Shown here: one piece after another, positions 7,999 through 17,013 of the stretch
How positions within the stretch are numbered: position 1 is the stretch's first letter
Layout of the letters: every line of letters begins with the position of its first letter
Assembly (NCBI RefSeq): GCF_013041805.1
Contig: NZ_JABDRI010000101.1
Coordinates: 1 to 64,000, forward strand
Length of the DNA: 64,000 nucleotides
Source: Lutibacter sp.
GTDB taxonomy: Bacteria; Bacteroidota; Bacteroidia; Flavobacteriales; Flavobacteriaceae
Direction: 5' to 3'
Notes under the pieces: model-generated
What the model was told of the DNA's origin: nothing
Databases searched by the model: none
Seen by the model: the letters and a program-made list of their open reading frames with translations, nothing else
Translations under genes and position numbers: made by a program

Positions 7999-10893
7999 TT
8001 ATAAATTTTGCGTAAAATACTTTTCTATGAATGACTCTAATTTATCTTTTTTAATAGGTTTGGTCATATAATCATTGCAGCCTGCTGAAATTGATTTTTC
8101 TCTATCTCCTGATAATCCATACGCAGTTTGAGCAATTATAATTACATTTTTGTTAAACTCCCTAATTTTACGTGTCGTTTCGTATCCGTTCATTTCAGGT
8201 AGTTGAATATCCATTAAAACCAAATCAACATCAGGATTTTTTTTGCACATTTCAATAGCCTCTACACCTGTTCTAGCATTGATAATCTCATTGCTAAACT
8301 CACGAATATATATAGACAGCAATATTTCTGATGCTTCATCATCCTCAACAATGAGTATTTTTAAATTTTTAAAATCATTTTTAGTGTTGTGATTTATCTC
8401 ATTAGGTTTTGGAATATTCTTTTCTTTTGCTTTCCTGTTATAAGGTAATGTAAAATAAAATGTAGAGCCAACACCTTCTTCACTTTCTAACCATATGTTA
8501 CCGCCTAGCATTTCTACATAGGCTTTTGTAATAGACAAACCAAGCCCAGCTCCTTGTCTAGCCATTTTATCTCCTATATCAGCTTGAATAAACCGTTCAA
8601 AAATAGCTTCTTGTCGGTCTATTGGAATCCCAATACCGGTATCTTTCACATAAAACTCTAAGTAGTCTCCTTTTTTTTCATAGCCAAATTCAATAGAACC
8701 TTTGTTAGAGTACTTAATAGCATTTTTAACCAAGTTCGTTAAAATAGCAAATAATTTTTCACGGTCTGTTTCAACAATAGCTTCATTTTTTGGCAATGTG
8801 TTATTCATGAAAAGTTGCATGCCTTTGGTTTCAACTTCTGGTTTAAAAAAAGTATATAGGTATTCTATTTGCCTGTTGATATCGGATTCCTTCATGTCCA
8901 TTTTCATCAAACCAGCTTCTATCTTCGAAATATCAACAATATCATTGATAATATTTAACATTCTATTCCCACTTTTTTCAATAACCTCTATATACTTCTG
9001 TTGCTGTTCACCAGAAAGATTCGGTATTTTTAAGAGTTCTGAAAACCCTAAAATACCGTTCATTGGAGTACGAATTTCATGACTCATATTTGCAAGGAAT
9101 GAGGATTTTAATCGATCACTTTCTTCAGCTTTTTGTTTTGCCAAGATTAATTCTAATTGAGCTTTCTTTATGCTTGTGATATCTCGAATTACACCTACCA
9201 AATATTTTTTTCCATTAATATCTGAAAATCGAGTTTTACGTGTTGAAATTGTTCTAGTTTCACCACCTCTTACCGTAAGAGATTCTTCATTTATATTTTC
9301 AATTCCATCGGTAAGTACTTGTTTGTCAATTTTAAAAAAACTTTCTCTTTCCTCGGGTGATACATCTTCAGCAAGTGTTTTTCCTATAATTTTACTTTTA
9401 GCTAAACCAAATAGTTTACAAAAAGCTTCATTTACAAGAAGTAGCCTACTTTCTTCATCTTTTACAAACAAAGGGTCGCCAACTTTGTTAATTATATTAT
9501 CGAGATATTCCTTACTTTCTTCGGCTTTTTCTTTGGCTTTTTTTAATTCTTTTTCAACTTTTCTTTGTTTGGTGATATCAACATGAGTTCCCACCATTCT
9601 TATTGCATCTCCAGATTCATTAAAAATTGCTTCTCCGCGTGATAGAATATCAACCCAATGACCATTTTTGTGTTTCATTTTAAACTCCATTACAAAACGG
9701 TCTAATTGTTTTGAAATAAGTTGTTGCTGCATGTCCCATGATTTTTTAACACCTTCAGGATCAGTTATTTTTTCCCAGATGGAGAAATCATTCGGAATTT
9801 CGTGATCTTCATATCCTAGCATTTTTTTCCATCCTGGGGAATAGTATATTTCGTTGGTAATTAAATTCCAATCAAATAAACCATCATTCGAAGCATTCAT
9901 TGCAAGATTAAATCGTTCTTCACTTTCTTTTAGTTGTTTTTCTGTAGCATACTTTTCAGTAATATCTGAAAAAACCAACACCACACCACTAATCAAACCA
10001 TTTTTATTTTTAATAGGAGCAGCGCTGTCTGCAATTTGGTATTCACTTCCGTTTTTTGAAACTAAAACTGTATGGTTTGCAAGCCCCACAATTTCACCAT
10101 TTTCCATTACCTTTTCAACAGGATTTTCAACTCTTTTACGACTTTCGGCATTGATAATGTTAAAAATCTTTGTTAAGGGCTTTCCCTTAGCGTCATCAAA
10201 ACTCCAACCAATAAGCTTTTCTGCAATTGGATTCATGTGTGTAACCCTACCCGCTATATCTGTAGAAATTACACCATCACCAATAGAATGAAGCGTAATC
10301 CTTAAGTTTTCCTCGCTCTTGGCAAGAGATTTTTCCGCTAACTTTCGTTCGGTAATATCAATAAAACTAATAACTATTTCTATTATTTCACCCTTAGTAT
10401 CCAGCACAGGAAAACCATTGATAGTTGCCCAAACCATGGAATTTTTAATGGGATGGTGAATTCCTAGTATTTGATTTTTTATTGATTTTTTAGTTTTTGC
10501 AATCCGATTAACAGGATATTCCTCAAACGGCAAAATAGTAGTATCTTCTTTCAATAATTTCCACAATGGATCAATGGCTACTTTACCCTTCATTTGATCG
10601 CTTGTTAATCCTAAGATTTTTTCAGCCAATGAATTGGTCATTAAAACTGAAGTATCTGGTGCGTGAACCACCACTCCAGCCTCAAGATTTTGTAACAAAC
10701 CTAAATACCTCGCCTCGCTTTTACGATATGCATTACAAACTATTTTTTTTTCAGCTACATCTTTTAGGACATCTTTTGGAAGTTTGCTTTGCTCAAAACC
10801 TGTTTCAACTGAAAGTAATAAGGAGTCGTATTTTTGCTGTAGTTCTTGTAATTCAAAGTTAAGTTTTGATTTACTTTTAGCTTTATTATCCAT
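7999..10893 (-). CDS. Hybrid sensor histidine kinase with four PAS domains and a C-terminal receiver
   Basis: A 964-residue protein without signal peptide or membrane segments, so probably cytoplasmic. Domains in order: a short N-terminal coiled coil; PAS at about 60-185; PAS/PAC at about 195-318 (ISTDIAGRVTHMNPIAEKLIGW); PAS at about 328-448; PAS at about 468-585; HisKA with the phospho-acceptor His in FLANMSHEIRTPMNG; HATPase_c with N box (LTNLVKNAIKYS), G1 (DTGIGIP) and G2 (GAGLGLSI); receiver with Asp in DLVLMDIQLP. No DNA-binding output is attached, so phosphate must pass to another protein, possibly the free receiver downstream at 7319-7681. Signal unknown. Confidence 0.93.
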   Translation of the reverse strand: MDNKAKSKSKLNFELQELQQKYDSLLLSVETGFEQSKLPKDVLKDVAEKKIVCNAYRKSEARYLGLLQNLEAGVVVHAPDTSVLMTNSLAEKILGLTSDQMKGKVAIDPLWKLLKEDTTILPFEEYPVNRIAKTKKSIKNQILGIHHPIKNSMVWATINGFPVLDTKGEIIEIVISFIDITERKLAEKSLAKSEENLRITLHSIGDGVISTDIAGRVTHMNPIAEKLIGWSFDDAKGKPLTKIFNIINAESRKRVENPVEKVMENGEIVGLANHTVLVSKNGSEYQIADSAAPIKNKNGLISGVVLVFSDITEKYATEKQLKESEERFNLAMNASNDGLFDWNLITNEIYYSPGWKKMLGYEDHEIPNDFSIWEKITDPEGVKKSWDMQQQLISKQLDRFVMEFKMKHKNGHWVDILSRGEAIFNESGDAIRMVGTHVDITKQRKVEKELKKAKEKAEESKEYLDNIINKVGDPLFVKDEESRLLLVNEAFCKLFGLAKSKIIGKTLAEDVSPEERESFFKIDKQVLTDGIENINEESLTVRGGETRTISTRKTRFSDINGKKYLVGVIRDITSIKKAQLELILAKQKAEESDRLKSSFLANMSHEIRTPMNGILGFSELLKIPNLSGEQQQKYIEVIEKSGNRMLNIINDIVDISKIEAGLMKMDMKESDINRQIEYLYTFFKPEVETKGMQLFMNNTLPKNEAIVETDREKLFAILTNLVKNAIKYSNKGSIEFGYEKKGDYLEFYVKDTGIGIPIDRQEAIFERFIQADIGDKMARQGAGLGLSITKAYVEMLGGNIWLESEEGVGSTFYFTLPYNRKAKEKNIPKPNEINHNTKNDFKNLKILIVEDDEASEILLSIYIREFSNEIINARTGVEAIEMCKKNPDVDLVLMDIQLPEMNGYETTRKIREFNKNVIIIAQTAYGLSGDREKSISAGCNDYMTKPIKKDKLESFIEKYFTQNL

Positions 10894-11071
10894 ATCTAAA
10901 TATATTACTTCAAATATTACATAGCTATAAATTTAAGCTAAATAAATTCGTTTATTTAAAAATGGATTAGTTTAAAACCATTCTAAGTAGTTTTTGTATG
11001 TTAGGAAGTAAATTAAGGGAAGTAAATAGACACTTATATACAAAAAATGTGTTGAAACGTTACCCATAAAA

Positions 11072-11120
11072 AAAGCCTTTACAATGCTATAAAGGCTTTA
11101 ACAAAATTTGCGCCCCCTAC
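11072..11120 (-). repeat. Orphan copy of the tRNA-Asn 3'/terminator cassette
   Basis: Hairpin AAAGCCTTTA (11072-11081) / TAAAGGCTTT (11090-11099), then ACAAAATTTGCGCCCCCTAC. Over about 48 bp it matches the region just downstream of tRNA-Asn (12098-12147) with about five differences, up to the start of the tRNA acceptor sequence, but no tRNA follows. It looks like the remains of a duplicated and deleted tRNA gene. The rest of 10894-11388 (AT-rich) shows nothing further that I can identify. Confidence 0.6.
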
Positions 11121-11388
11121 TATTGTTTTGTCGAATTATTCTAATTAAGAATTGATAAAGTTAACATATCACTTATATTAAACTACACAAATGTTCTATT
11201 AACATCTTTACTACAGAATCAAATTATCATAAGTATTGTTTATGGCTTATAAATTTAAATTATATTTATTTAATAATGACTTAGGGTGTATTTTGTTTAA
11301 AATAAAGTCTTTTTATGTTAAATTTTTGAAGATGTGTTAAAAAAAGGTTAAATGCTATTTAAAAGCCTTTTCGCTTTATAAAAAGGTA

Positions 11389-11396
11389 TACTTTTG
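11389..11396 (+). promoter_or_regulatory. -7 promoter element for the 39-residue peptide gene
   Basis: TACTTTTG, a perfect TAnnTTTG match, 43 bp before the ATG at 11440. Confidence 0.45.
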
Positions 11397-11439
11397 TCTA
11401 AGTTTAATTATATATTCATTAGACATTAAAATTTAAATT

Positions 11440-11559
11440 ATGAAAACAACTAATATTACAAACATGACAGCGGATAAGAAATTACTTCCAATTGCTACTG
11501 CTGTGACTAGAAGAACACAATGGAATAATTATAGAAGATTCGGTAACAGATTCAATTAA
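11440..11559 (+). CDS. 39-residue basic peptide, unknown function
   Basis: ATG at 11440, TAA at 11557-11559. The peptide starts MKTTNITNMTADKKLLPIAT and ends with an Arg/Asn/aromatic tail (RRTQWNNYRRFGNRFN), so it is strongly basic with no signal peptide and no membrane segment. It is preceded by a good -7 element and followed after 40 bp by the gene for a secreted 108-residue protein, probably in one transcript ended by the terminator at 11948-11978. I do not recognise the family. Coding status rests on promoter, position and composition only. Confidence 0.5.
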   Translation: MKTTNITNMTADKKLLPIATAVTRRTQWNNYRRFGNRFN

Positions 11560-11599
11560 ATTATTTAACAAGAAATTAATTAATAATAAATCAAAAATC

Positions 11600-11926
11600 A
11601 TGAGAAAATTAAAATTTTTAACATTTGTACTTTTTTTTAGTATCACAAGTTTATTTGCTTCAGAAAAAATAAATAAAGCAAATACTGACATTAGAGAGCA
11701 AATTGTTCAACTGCTAGACGATGCAAAATTTGAATTAATAGACGATTACAAAATGTATTTAACTTTTACCTTTAATTCAAATGGAGAAATAGTAGTTCTA
11801 AATATTACCTCAAGTAACAAGGAAATAAAAGATTTTATTAGAAAGAACATCAATTACAAAAAACTTGAAAATCCAGGAATTATGAATGAGACGTATACGA
11901 TGCCAATTTATTTAAAGGCAATCTAA
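11600..11926 (+). CDS. Small secreted protein, unknown function
   Basis: A 108-residue protein with a signal peptide (MRKLKFLTFVLFFSITSLFA, cleavage before Ser-21). The mature part has a pattern of a helix (TDIREQIVQLLDDAKFEL) followed by beta strands (YLTFTFNSNGEIVVLNIT) and a helix (KEIKDFIRKNINYKKL). This layout is seen in a group of small periplasmic proteins of flavobacteria of unknown role; that family link is a recollection, not a search. It is probably co-transcribed with the 39-residue peptide gene upstream, and followed 21 bp later by a strong terminator. Confidence 0.72.
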   Translation: MRKLKFLTFVLFFSITSLFASEKINKANTDIREQIVQLLDDAKFELIDDYKMYLTFTFNSNGEIVVLNITSSNKEIKDFIRKNINYKKLENPGIMNETYTMPIYLKAI

Positions 11927-11947
11927 TTACACTCTATATAAAATTTT

Positions 11948-11978
11948 AAACTCGGACTAGATAGTCCGAGTTTTTTTT
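11948..11978 (+). terminator. Intrinsic terminator
   Basis: AACTCGGACT pairs with AGTCCGAGTT around the 4-nt loop AGAT, followed by an unbroken run of T. It ends the 11440-11926 transcript. The remaining 120 bp to the tRNA terminator hold nothing identifiable. Confidence 0.85.
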
Positions 11979-12097
11979 AATAAATCTAAAATTTAGTTAT
12001 TGGGTTTAATCTTTTTAAAGTTCAATTTTTCTCAGACTCAATCTATTTTGAATTTAATTAGACAGCCATTAAATAGGATTGCATAGAATGCAAAAGT

Positions 12098-12127
12098 AAA
12101 AAGCCTTTACATTGCTGTAAAGGCTTT
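12098..12127 (-). terminator. Intrinsic terminator of tRNA-Asn
   Basis: AAAGCCTTTACA (12100-12111) pairs with TGTAAAGGCTTT (12116-12127). On the minus strand the stem is followed by T residues, 12 bp past the 3' end of the tRNA. Confidence 0.75.
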
Positions 12128-12138
12128 AACAAAAGTTG

Positions 12139-12212
12139 CTCCCCCTCTTGGACTCGAACCAAGGACCCTCTTATTAACAGTCAGATGCTCTAACCAACTG
12201 AGCTAAGGAGGA
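12139..12212 (-). tRNA. tRNA-Asn (anticodon GTT)
   Basis: A 74-nt minus-strand cloverleaf: acceptor TCCTCCT/AGGGGGA, D stem GCTC/GAGC, anticodon loop CTGTTAA (anticodon GTT), T arm CTTGG-TTCGAGT-CCAAG, discriminator G, CCA not encoded. The anticodon stem TCTGA/TAAGA carries one G-A mismatch at its fourth pair where a C would restore pairing. Confidence 0.93.
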
Positions 12213-12468
12213 ATTTATTCTCTTTTGCGAGTGCAAATATACAAGGATTTCTACTTTTTGCAATATTTTTTTTAAAAAAAATCATTCTTTTATCTTTTTT
12301 TTCTACTTTTAAAACTAACATCCTGATAATTAATGCTTCAAAAATTTATAAAAATGAGATAAAGCAACTATTTTAAATAGTAAAACACATAAAAACAGTA
12401 CAAATTTTTATAATTCTACAATAATCTTAAAAAATAATAAATTGAAATGTTTGTTATTGTAAAAATTG

Positions 12469-12476
12469 TATTTTTG
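12469..12476 (+). promoter_or_regulatory. -7 promoter element of sucAB
   Basis: TATTTTTG, a TAnnTTTG match, 38 bp before the sucA ATG. Apart from this, the 301 bp between tRNA-Asn and sucA are AT-rich and show no other gene. Confidence 0.45.
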
Positions 12477-12513
12477 CAAGAACTAAATAAATCATTGACT
12501 ACTAAATATCAAT

Positions 12514-15249
12514 ATGGATAAATATTCATTTTTAAATGCAGCTCATACAGGTTTCATCTCAGATTTGTACGATCAGTATTTAATTAATCCTGACAGTGTA
12601 GAGCCTAGTTGGAGAAGTTTCTTTCAAGGTTACAATTTTGCGAATGAAAATTTTTCGTTAACAGAAGAGGTTGAATCTGAAACTGCAATTCCTGAAAATG
12701 TCCTGAAAGAATTCAGAGTAATAGACCTTATAAATGGGTATAGAACTAGAGGCCATTTATTTACAAAAACAAATCCTGTTAGAGCTCGAAGAACTTATAC
12801 ACCAACGCTATCGTTAGAAAATTTTGGTCTATCCAACAATGACTTAAATACAATATTTGATGCCGGTAATATGATAGGAACTGGTAAGGCAACACTTCAA
12901 AAAATTATAGCGCATTTAGAATCTATTTATTGCGATTCTATTGGTGTTGAATATATGTACATTCGAAATCCAGAAGAGATTAAATGGATTCAGAAACAAT
13001 TACACAGAAATTCTAATCACCCAAACTATTCATCTGAAACTAAAAAATACATCTTAAAAAAATTAACCCAAGCTGTTACATTTGAAAATTTTTTACAAAC
13101 AAAATATGTAGGTCAAAAACGATTTTCGTTAGAAGGAGGTGAAACTTTAATCCCTGCAATTAGTGCTGTAATTAGAAATGCCGCAGTAGTATATGACGCT
13201 GATGAGTTTGTTTTAGGTATGGCACATAGAGGTCGTTTAAATACCTTAACTAATATTTTTAGAAAACCAATACGCGATGTATTTAGTGAGTTTGAAGGGA
13301 AAGATTTTGAAGATGAAGATATTGATGGTGATGTAAAATACCATTTAGGATTAACTACAACCAAAACGCTAAAAAATAATAAAGAACTAAAAATGAATTT
13401 AGTTCCTAATCCTTCACATTTAGAAACGGTTGGACCAATTGTTGAAGGAATTGCACGTGCTAAAATTGACGAAAAATATAATGGAGATAATTCCAAGTTA
13501 CTACCAATTATAGTACACGGAGATGCGGCAATTGCTGGTCAAGGTTTGGTATATGAAGTTACTCAAATGAGTAAATTGAACGGTTATACAACAGGAGGAA
13601 CTATTCATATTGTTATTAATAATCAAATTGGATTTACCACTAATTATTTAGACGCACGTTCGAGTACCTACTGTACTGATGTTGCCAAAGTTACCTTATC
13701 GCCAGTCTTACATGTAAACGCAGATGATGTTGAGGCGGTAGTTCACGCTATGGAAATGGCGTTAGATTTTAGAATGAAATTCAAACGCGACATATTTATT
13801 GACCTTTTAGGCTACAGAAAATATGGACATAATGAAGGTGACGAGCCTCGTTTTACGCAACCAAAATTGTATAAAGCAATTGCAAAACATAAAAATCCAA
13901 GAGATATTTATGCACAAAAATTAATTGAAGAAGGTACTATTGATACAGCATATTTAACTAATTCTATCGCAGAATTCAAAAATCTTTTAGAACAAGAATA
14001 CTTAGAATCTAAAAAAGTTGAAACGTCTAAAGTACGTGAATTTATGCAAGACGCTTGGGAAGGTTTTACGCGAAGAGATTTAGACGCAATGCTCATTTCT
14101 GAAAACACAACCTATCCAACAGCAAAGCTAAAAGATATTGCTAAGGTAGTTTCAACAGTTCCTGAAGGTTTAAAATTTTTAAGGAAAGCTGAAAAAATCT
14201 TATTGGATAGAAATAAGATGGTTTTTGAAAGAAATAAGATTGATTGGGGAATGGGGGAAACTTTAGCTTACGGAAGTTTGCTTCAAGAAGGTTTTGATGT
14301 TCGTATTTCTGGTCAAGATGTTGAACGTGGAACATTTAGTCATCGACACGCCATATTGCGTGATGAAATTTCTGAAGAACGCATTAACCTATTAAATAAA
14401 TTAGACGATAACCAAGGGAAAATGTATATCTATAATTCCTTATTGTCTGAATATGGAGTGCTTGGTTTTGATTATGGTTATGCCATGGCAAATCCAAATA
14501 CCTTAACAATTTGGGAAGCCCAGTTTGGTGATTTTAGCAATGGCGCACAAATTATTTTCGACCAATATTTATCGGCTGCTGAAGATAAGTGGAAATTGCA
14601 AAATGGTATTGTTGTTCTGCTTCCTCACGGTTATGAAGGCCAAGGCTCTGAGCACTCATCTGCTCGTATGGAGCGCTTTTTACAATTATGCGCAATTGAT
14701 AATATGATTGTAGCAGATTGTACAACACCAGCAAATTTCTATCATCTATTGCGTCGTCAAATGAAACGCGATTTTAGAAAACCATTAATTGTATTTACAC
14801 CAAAAAGTTTATTACGCCATCCTTTAGCAACCTCGACTTTAGAAGAATTTTCTGAAGGAGGTTTTCAAGAAGTAATTGACGACGCCATAGATACGAAACA
14901 TGTAACTAAATTAGTATTTTGCACAGGTAAATTTTATTATGATCTATTAGCAGAACGAACTTCTTTAGAAAGAAATGATGTTGCTTTGGTAAGAATTGAG
15001 CAATTATTTCCGTTACATTTAGAAAAATTACAACAAGTAATTGATAACTATCCAAATGTAAAAAATTATGTTTGGGCTCAAGAAGAACCTGAGAATATGG
15101 GAGCTTGGAGTTTTATGCTTCAACGCTTTAGATTGGTTAACCTAGAGGTAGCTTCACAGCCTTTTTATGCTGTTCCTGCTGCAGGTTCATCGGCGAGATT
15201 TAAAAGAAGACACCAACGTGTAATTGACAAGATATTTAAAACTAACTAA
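12514..15249 (+). CDS. sucA: 2-oxoglutarate dehydrogenase E1 component
   Basis: A 911-residue protein, normal length for SucA. It is the thiamine-diphosphate subunit that decarboxylates 2-oxoglutarate in the TCA cycle. The N-terminal helix that binds E2 is present ([18 protein letters not shown] and [14 protein letters not shown]). The catalytic core shows [23 protein letters not shown], the TPP/Mg region with [15 protein letters not shown], and [13 protein letters not shown]. The C-terminal transketolase-like half has [15 protein letters not shown] and [16 protein letters not shown]. It is followed after 35 bp by sucB, so the two form one operon; E3 is not in the window. Confidence 0.98.
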   Translation: MDKYSFLNAAHTGFISDLYDQYLINPDSVEPSWRSFFQGYNFANENFSLTEEVESETAIPENVLKEFRVIDLINGYRTRGHLFTKTNPVRARRTYTPTLSLENFGLSNNDLNTIFDAGNMIGTGKATLQKIIAHLESIYCDSIGVEYMYIRNPEEIKWIQKQLHRNSNHPNYSSETKKYILKKLTQAVTFENFLQTKYVGQKRFSLEGGETLIPAISAVIRNAAVVYDADEFVLGMAHRGRLNTLTNIFRKPIRDVFSEFEGKDFEDEDIDGDVKYHLGLTTTKTLKNNKELKMNLVPNPSHLETVGPIVEGIARAKIDEKYNGDNSKLLPIIVHGDAAIAGQGLVYEVTQMSKLNGYTTGGTIHIVINNQIGFTTNYLDARSSTYCTDVAKVTLSPVLHVNADDVEAVVHAMEMALDFRMKFKRDIFIDLLGYRKYGHNEGDEPRFTQPKLYKAIAKHKNPRDIYAQKLIEEGTIDTAYLTNSIAEFKNLLEQEYLESKKVETSKVREFMQDAWEGFTRRDLDAMLISENTTYPTAKLKDIAKVVSTVPEGLKFLRKAEKILLDRNKMVFERNKIDWGMGETLAYGSLLQEGFDVRISGQDVERGTFSHRHAILRDEISEERINLLNKLDDNQGKMYIYNSLLSEYGVLGFDYGYAMANPNTLTIWEAQFGDFSNGAQIIFDQYLSAAEDKWKLQNGIVVLLPHGYEGQGSEHSSARMERFLQLCAIDNMIVADCTTPANFYHLLRRQMKRDFRKPLIVFTPKSLLRHPLATSTLEEFSEGGFQEVIDDAIDTKHVTKLVFCTGKFYYDLLAERTSLERNDVALVRIEQLFPLHLEKLQQVIDNYPNVKNYVWAQEEPENMGAWSFMLQRFRLVNLEVASQPFYAVPAAGSSARFKRRHQRVIDKIFKTN

Positions 15250-15284
15250 TAAAAATTCGTCTAAAAAGACAAAAAATTAATAAG

Positions 15285-16484
15285 ATGATTTTAGAAATGA
15301 AAGTTCCCTCTCCGGGAGAATCTATTACAGAAGTAGAAATCGCAGCTTGGCTCGTTGAGGATGGTGATTATGTTGAAAAAGACCAACCAATTGCTGAAGT
15401 TGATTCAGACAAAGCAACATTAGAATTACCTGCTGAGGAAAGTGGTATTATTACACTAAAAGCTGAGGAAGGTGATGCTGTTGAGGTTGGTGCCATTGTA
15501 TGTTTAATTGATATGGATGGCAAAAAGCCTGAAGGTATGGCTGCTAAAGGAGTTAAACCTGAAGCACCAAAAGCAATTGAAAAACCTGTTGAATCAAAAA
15601 CTACCTATGCTAGTGGATCTACATCACCAGCTTCTAAGAAGATTTTAGATGAAAAAGGAATTGCTCCTTCTGAAGTGAAAGGCACAGGTCGCGATGGAAG
15701 AATTACAAAAGACGATGCCATAAATGCTGTGCCAAGTATGGGAACTCCTGCTGGTGGATCTCGTAGTTCTGAACGTTCAAAAATGTCTATGCTTAGAAGA
15801 AAAGTAGCACAGCGTTTGGTTTCTGTAAAAAATGAAACTGCCATGCTTACTACTTTTAATGAAGTAGATATGAAGCCTATTTTTGATTTAAGAAAAGAAT
15901 ATAAAGAAGATTTTAAAGCAAAACATGGAGTTGGACTTGGATTTATGAGTTTCTTTACGCTAGCAGTTGTAAGAGCGTTAGAATTATACCCTGACGTAAA
16001 CTCAATGATTGACGGAGATTATAAAATTTTACACGATTTTAAAGATATTTCAATAGCTGTTTCTGGACCAAAAGGTTTAATGGTTCCTGTAATTAGAAAT
16101 GCTGAGAACTTAACTTTTAGAGGTGTTGAAAGTGAAGTAAAACGCTTAGCCATAAGAGCACGCGAAGGTCAAATTACAGTAGATGAAATGACTGGTGGAA
16201 CATTTACAATTACAAACGGTGGCGTATTTGGATCTATGCTCTCTACTCCAATTATAAACCCTCCTCAAAGTGGAATTTTAGGAATGCATAATATTGTTGA
16301 AAGACCTATTGCTGTGAATGGTGAGGTTGTTATTAGACCAATTATGTTTGTTGCATTATCTTATGACCACAGGGTTATTGATGGAAGAGAATCTGTTGGA
16401 TTTTTAGTAGCTGTTAAAGAAGCTTTGGAAAATCCAGTTGAAATTTTAATGGATAATAATCCTAAAAAAGCATTGGAATTATAA
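15285..16484 (+). CDS. sucB: Dihydrolipoyllysine-residue succinyltransferase (2-oxoglutarate dehydrogenase E2)
   Basis: A 399-residue protein. Lipoyl domain at 1-75 with the lipoylated Lys-43 in [13 protein letters not shown]; a Pro/Ala/Lys-rich linker; peripheral subunit-binding domain at about 108-147 ([20 protein letters not shown]); catalytic acyltransferase domain from about 165 to the end, with the active-site signature [11 protein letters not shown] and [20 protein letters not shown]. It transfers the succinyl group from lipoate to CoA. It follows sucA by 35 bp and is ended by a terminator at 16506-16535. Confidence 0.98.
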   Translation: MILEMKVPSPGESITEVEIAAWLVEDGDYVEKDQPIAEVDSDKATLELPAEESGIITLKAEEGDAVEVGAIVCLIDMDGKKPEGMAAKGVKPEAPKAIEKPVESKTTYASGSTSPASKKILDEKGIAPSEVKGTGRDGRITKDDAINAVPSMGTPAGGSRSSERSKMSMLRRKVAQRLVSVKNETAMLTTFNEVDMKPIFDLRKEYKEDFKAKHGVGLGFMSFFTLAVVRALELYPDVNSMIDGDYKILHDFKDISIAVSGPKGLMVPVIRNAENLTFRGVESEVKRLAIRAREGQITVDEMTGGTFTITNGGVFGSMLSTPIINPPQSGILGMHNIVERPIAVNGEVVIRPIMFVALSYDHRVIDGRESVGFLVAVKEALENPVEILMDNNPKKALEL

Positions 16485-16505
16485 TTCAAGCCTACATTTT
16501 AAAAC

Positions 16506-16535
16506 AAAAAACCGAGCTATTTGCGCGGTTTTTTT
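16506..16535. terminator. Bidirectional terminator between sucB and the convergent protease gene
   Basis: AAAAACCG (16507-16514) pairs with CGGTTTTT (16526-16533), flanked by A- and T-runs on both sides. It serves sucB on the plus strand and the aspartic-protease gene on the minus strand. Confidence 0.75.
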
Positions 16536-16538
16536 GTT

Positions 16539-16991
16539 TTAAAATTTATACACCAATCTTTTTAAATACAAAAGCTGATTTTTATAATCTATTATTGCTT
16601 TGCCCTTTTCAAGAATATCTGCCCCAATAATTCCATCCACAGCATCAGCATTATGCTCAGTTAAGGCCGTATTTACATGTGTCAAATCCAACAATACTAA
16701 ATGACAATTATGATAGCGCCAACCTTTTAATCCAAGTTTATTTTTTGTGGAAATTTTAGTCTCAATACCAATGGCGCCAGCTCCTGCGGCTTTTGTTTCA
16801 GAATCTTTCACCTCTAATTTAAACTTACCATCTAAATGAATATCAACACAAGAATTAGAAGCTCCAGTATCTAAAATAAATCTACCTTTTACACCATTTA
16901 TAGTTGCTTTTAACTCAAAGTGATTCGTGTTAATTTTCTTGAGTTTTATTTTAGTGTAGCCTTTTCTTATAAGGATGTTGTTTAATTTCAT
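16539..16991 (-). CDS. Retropepsin-like aspartic protease (clan AA)
   Basis: A 150-residue protein, a single retropepsin-like domain. Catalytic motif FILDTGASNSCVD with Asp-41, then the second conserved hydrophobic-Gly element DGIIGADILEKGKAIIDY near the end. Such proteins act as dimers, each giving one Asp. No signal peptide is visible (basic N-terminus MKLNNILIRKGYTKIKLKK), so it is probably cytoplasmic or peripheral. It is the last gene of a minus-strand run, 22 bp after the CHAT-protease gene, which suggests a linked function, but the substrate is unknown. Confidence 0.8.
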   Translation of the reverse strand: MKLNNILIRKGYTKIKLKKINTNHFELKATINGVKGRFILDTGASNSCVDIHLDGKFKLEVKDSETKAAGAGAIGIETKISTKNKLGLKGWRYHNCHLVLLDLTHVNTALTEHNADAVDGIIGADILEKGKAIIDYKNQLLYLKRLVYKF

Positions 16992-17013
16992 GGAGTGTTA
17001 ATTTCAGTCAAAT

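Noticed and set aside
13113-13496. Long reverse-strand open frame inside sucA and many similar ones (for example 8702-9082, 9170-9586, 9854-10291)
   Set aside because: They lie fully inside well-supported genes, have no promoter or family features and their translations look like antisense of coding sequence.
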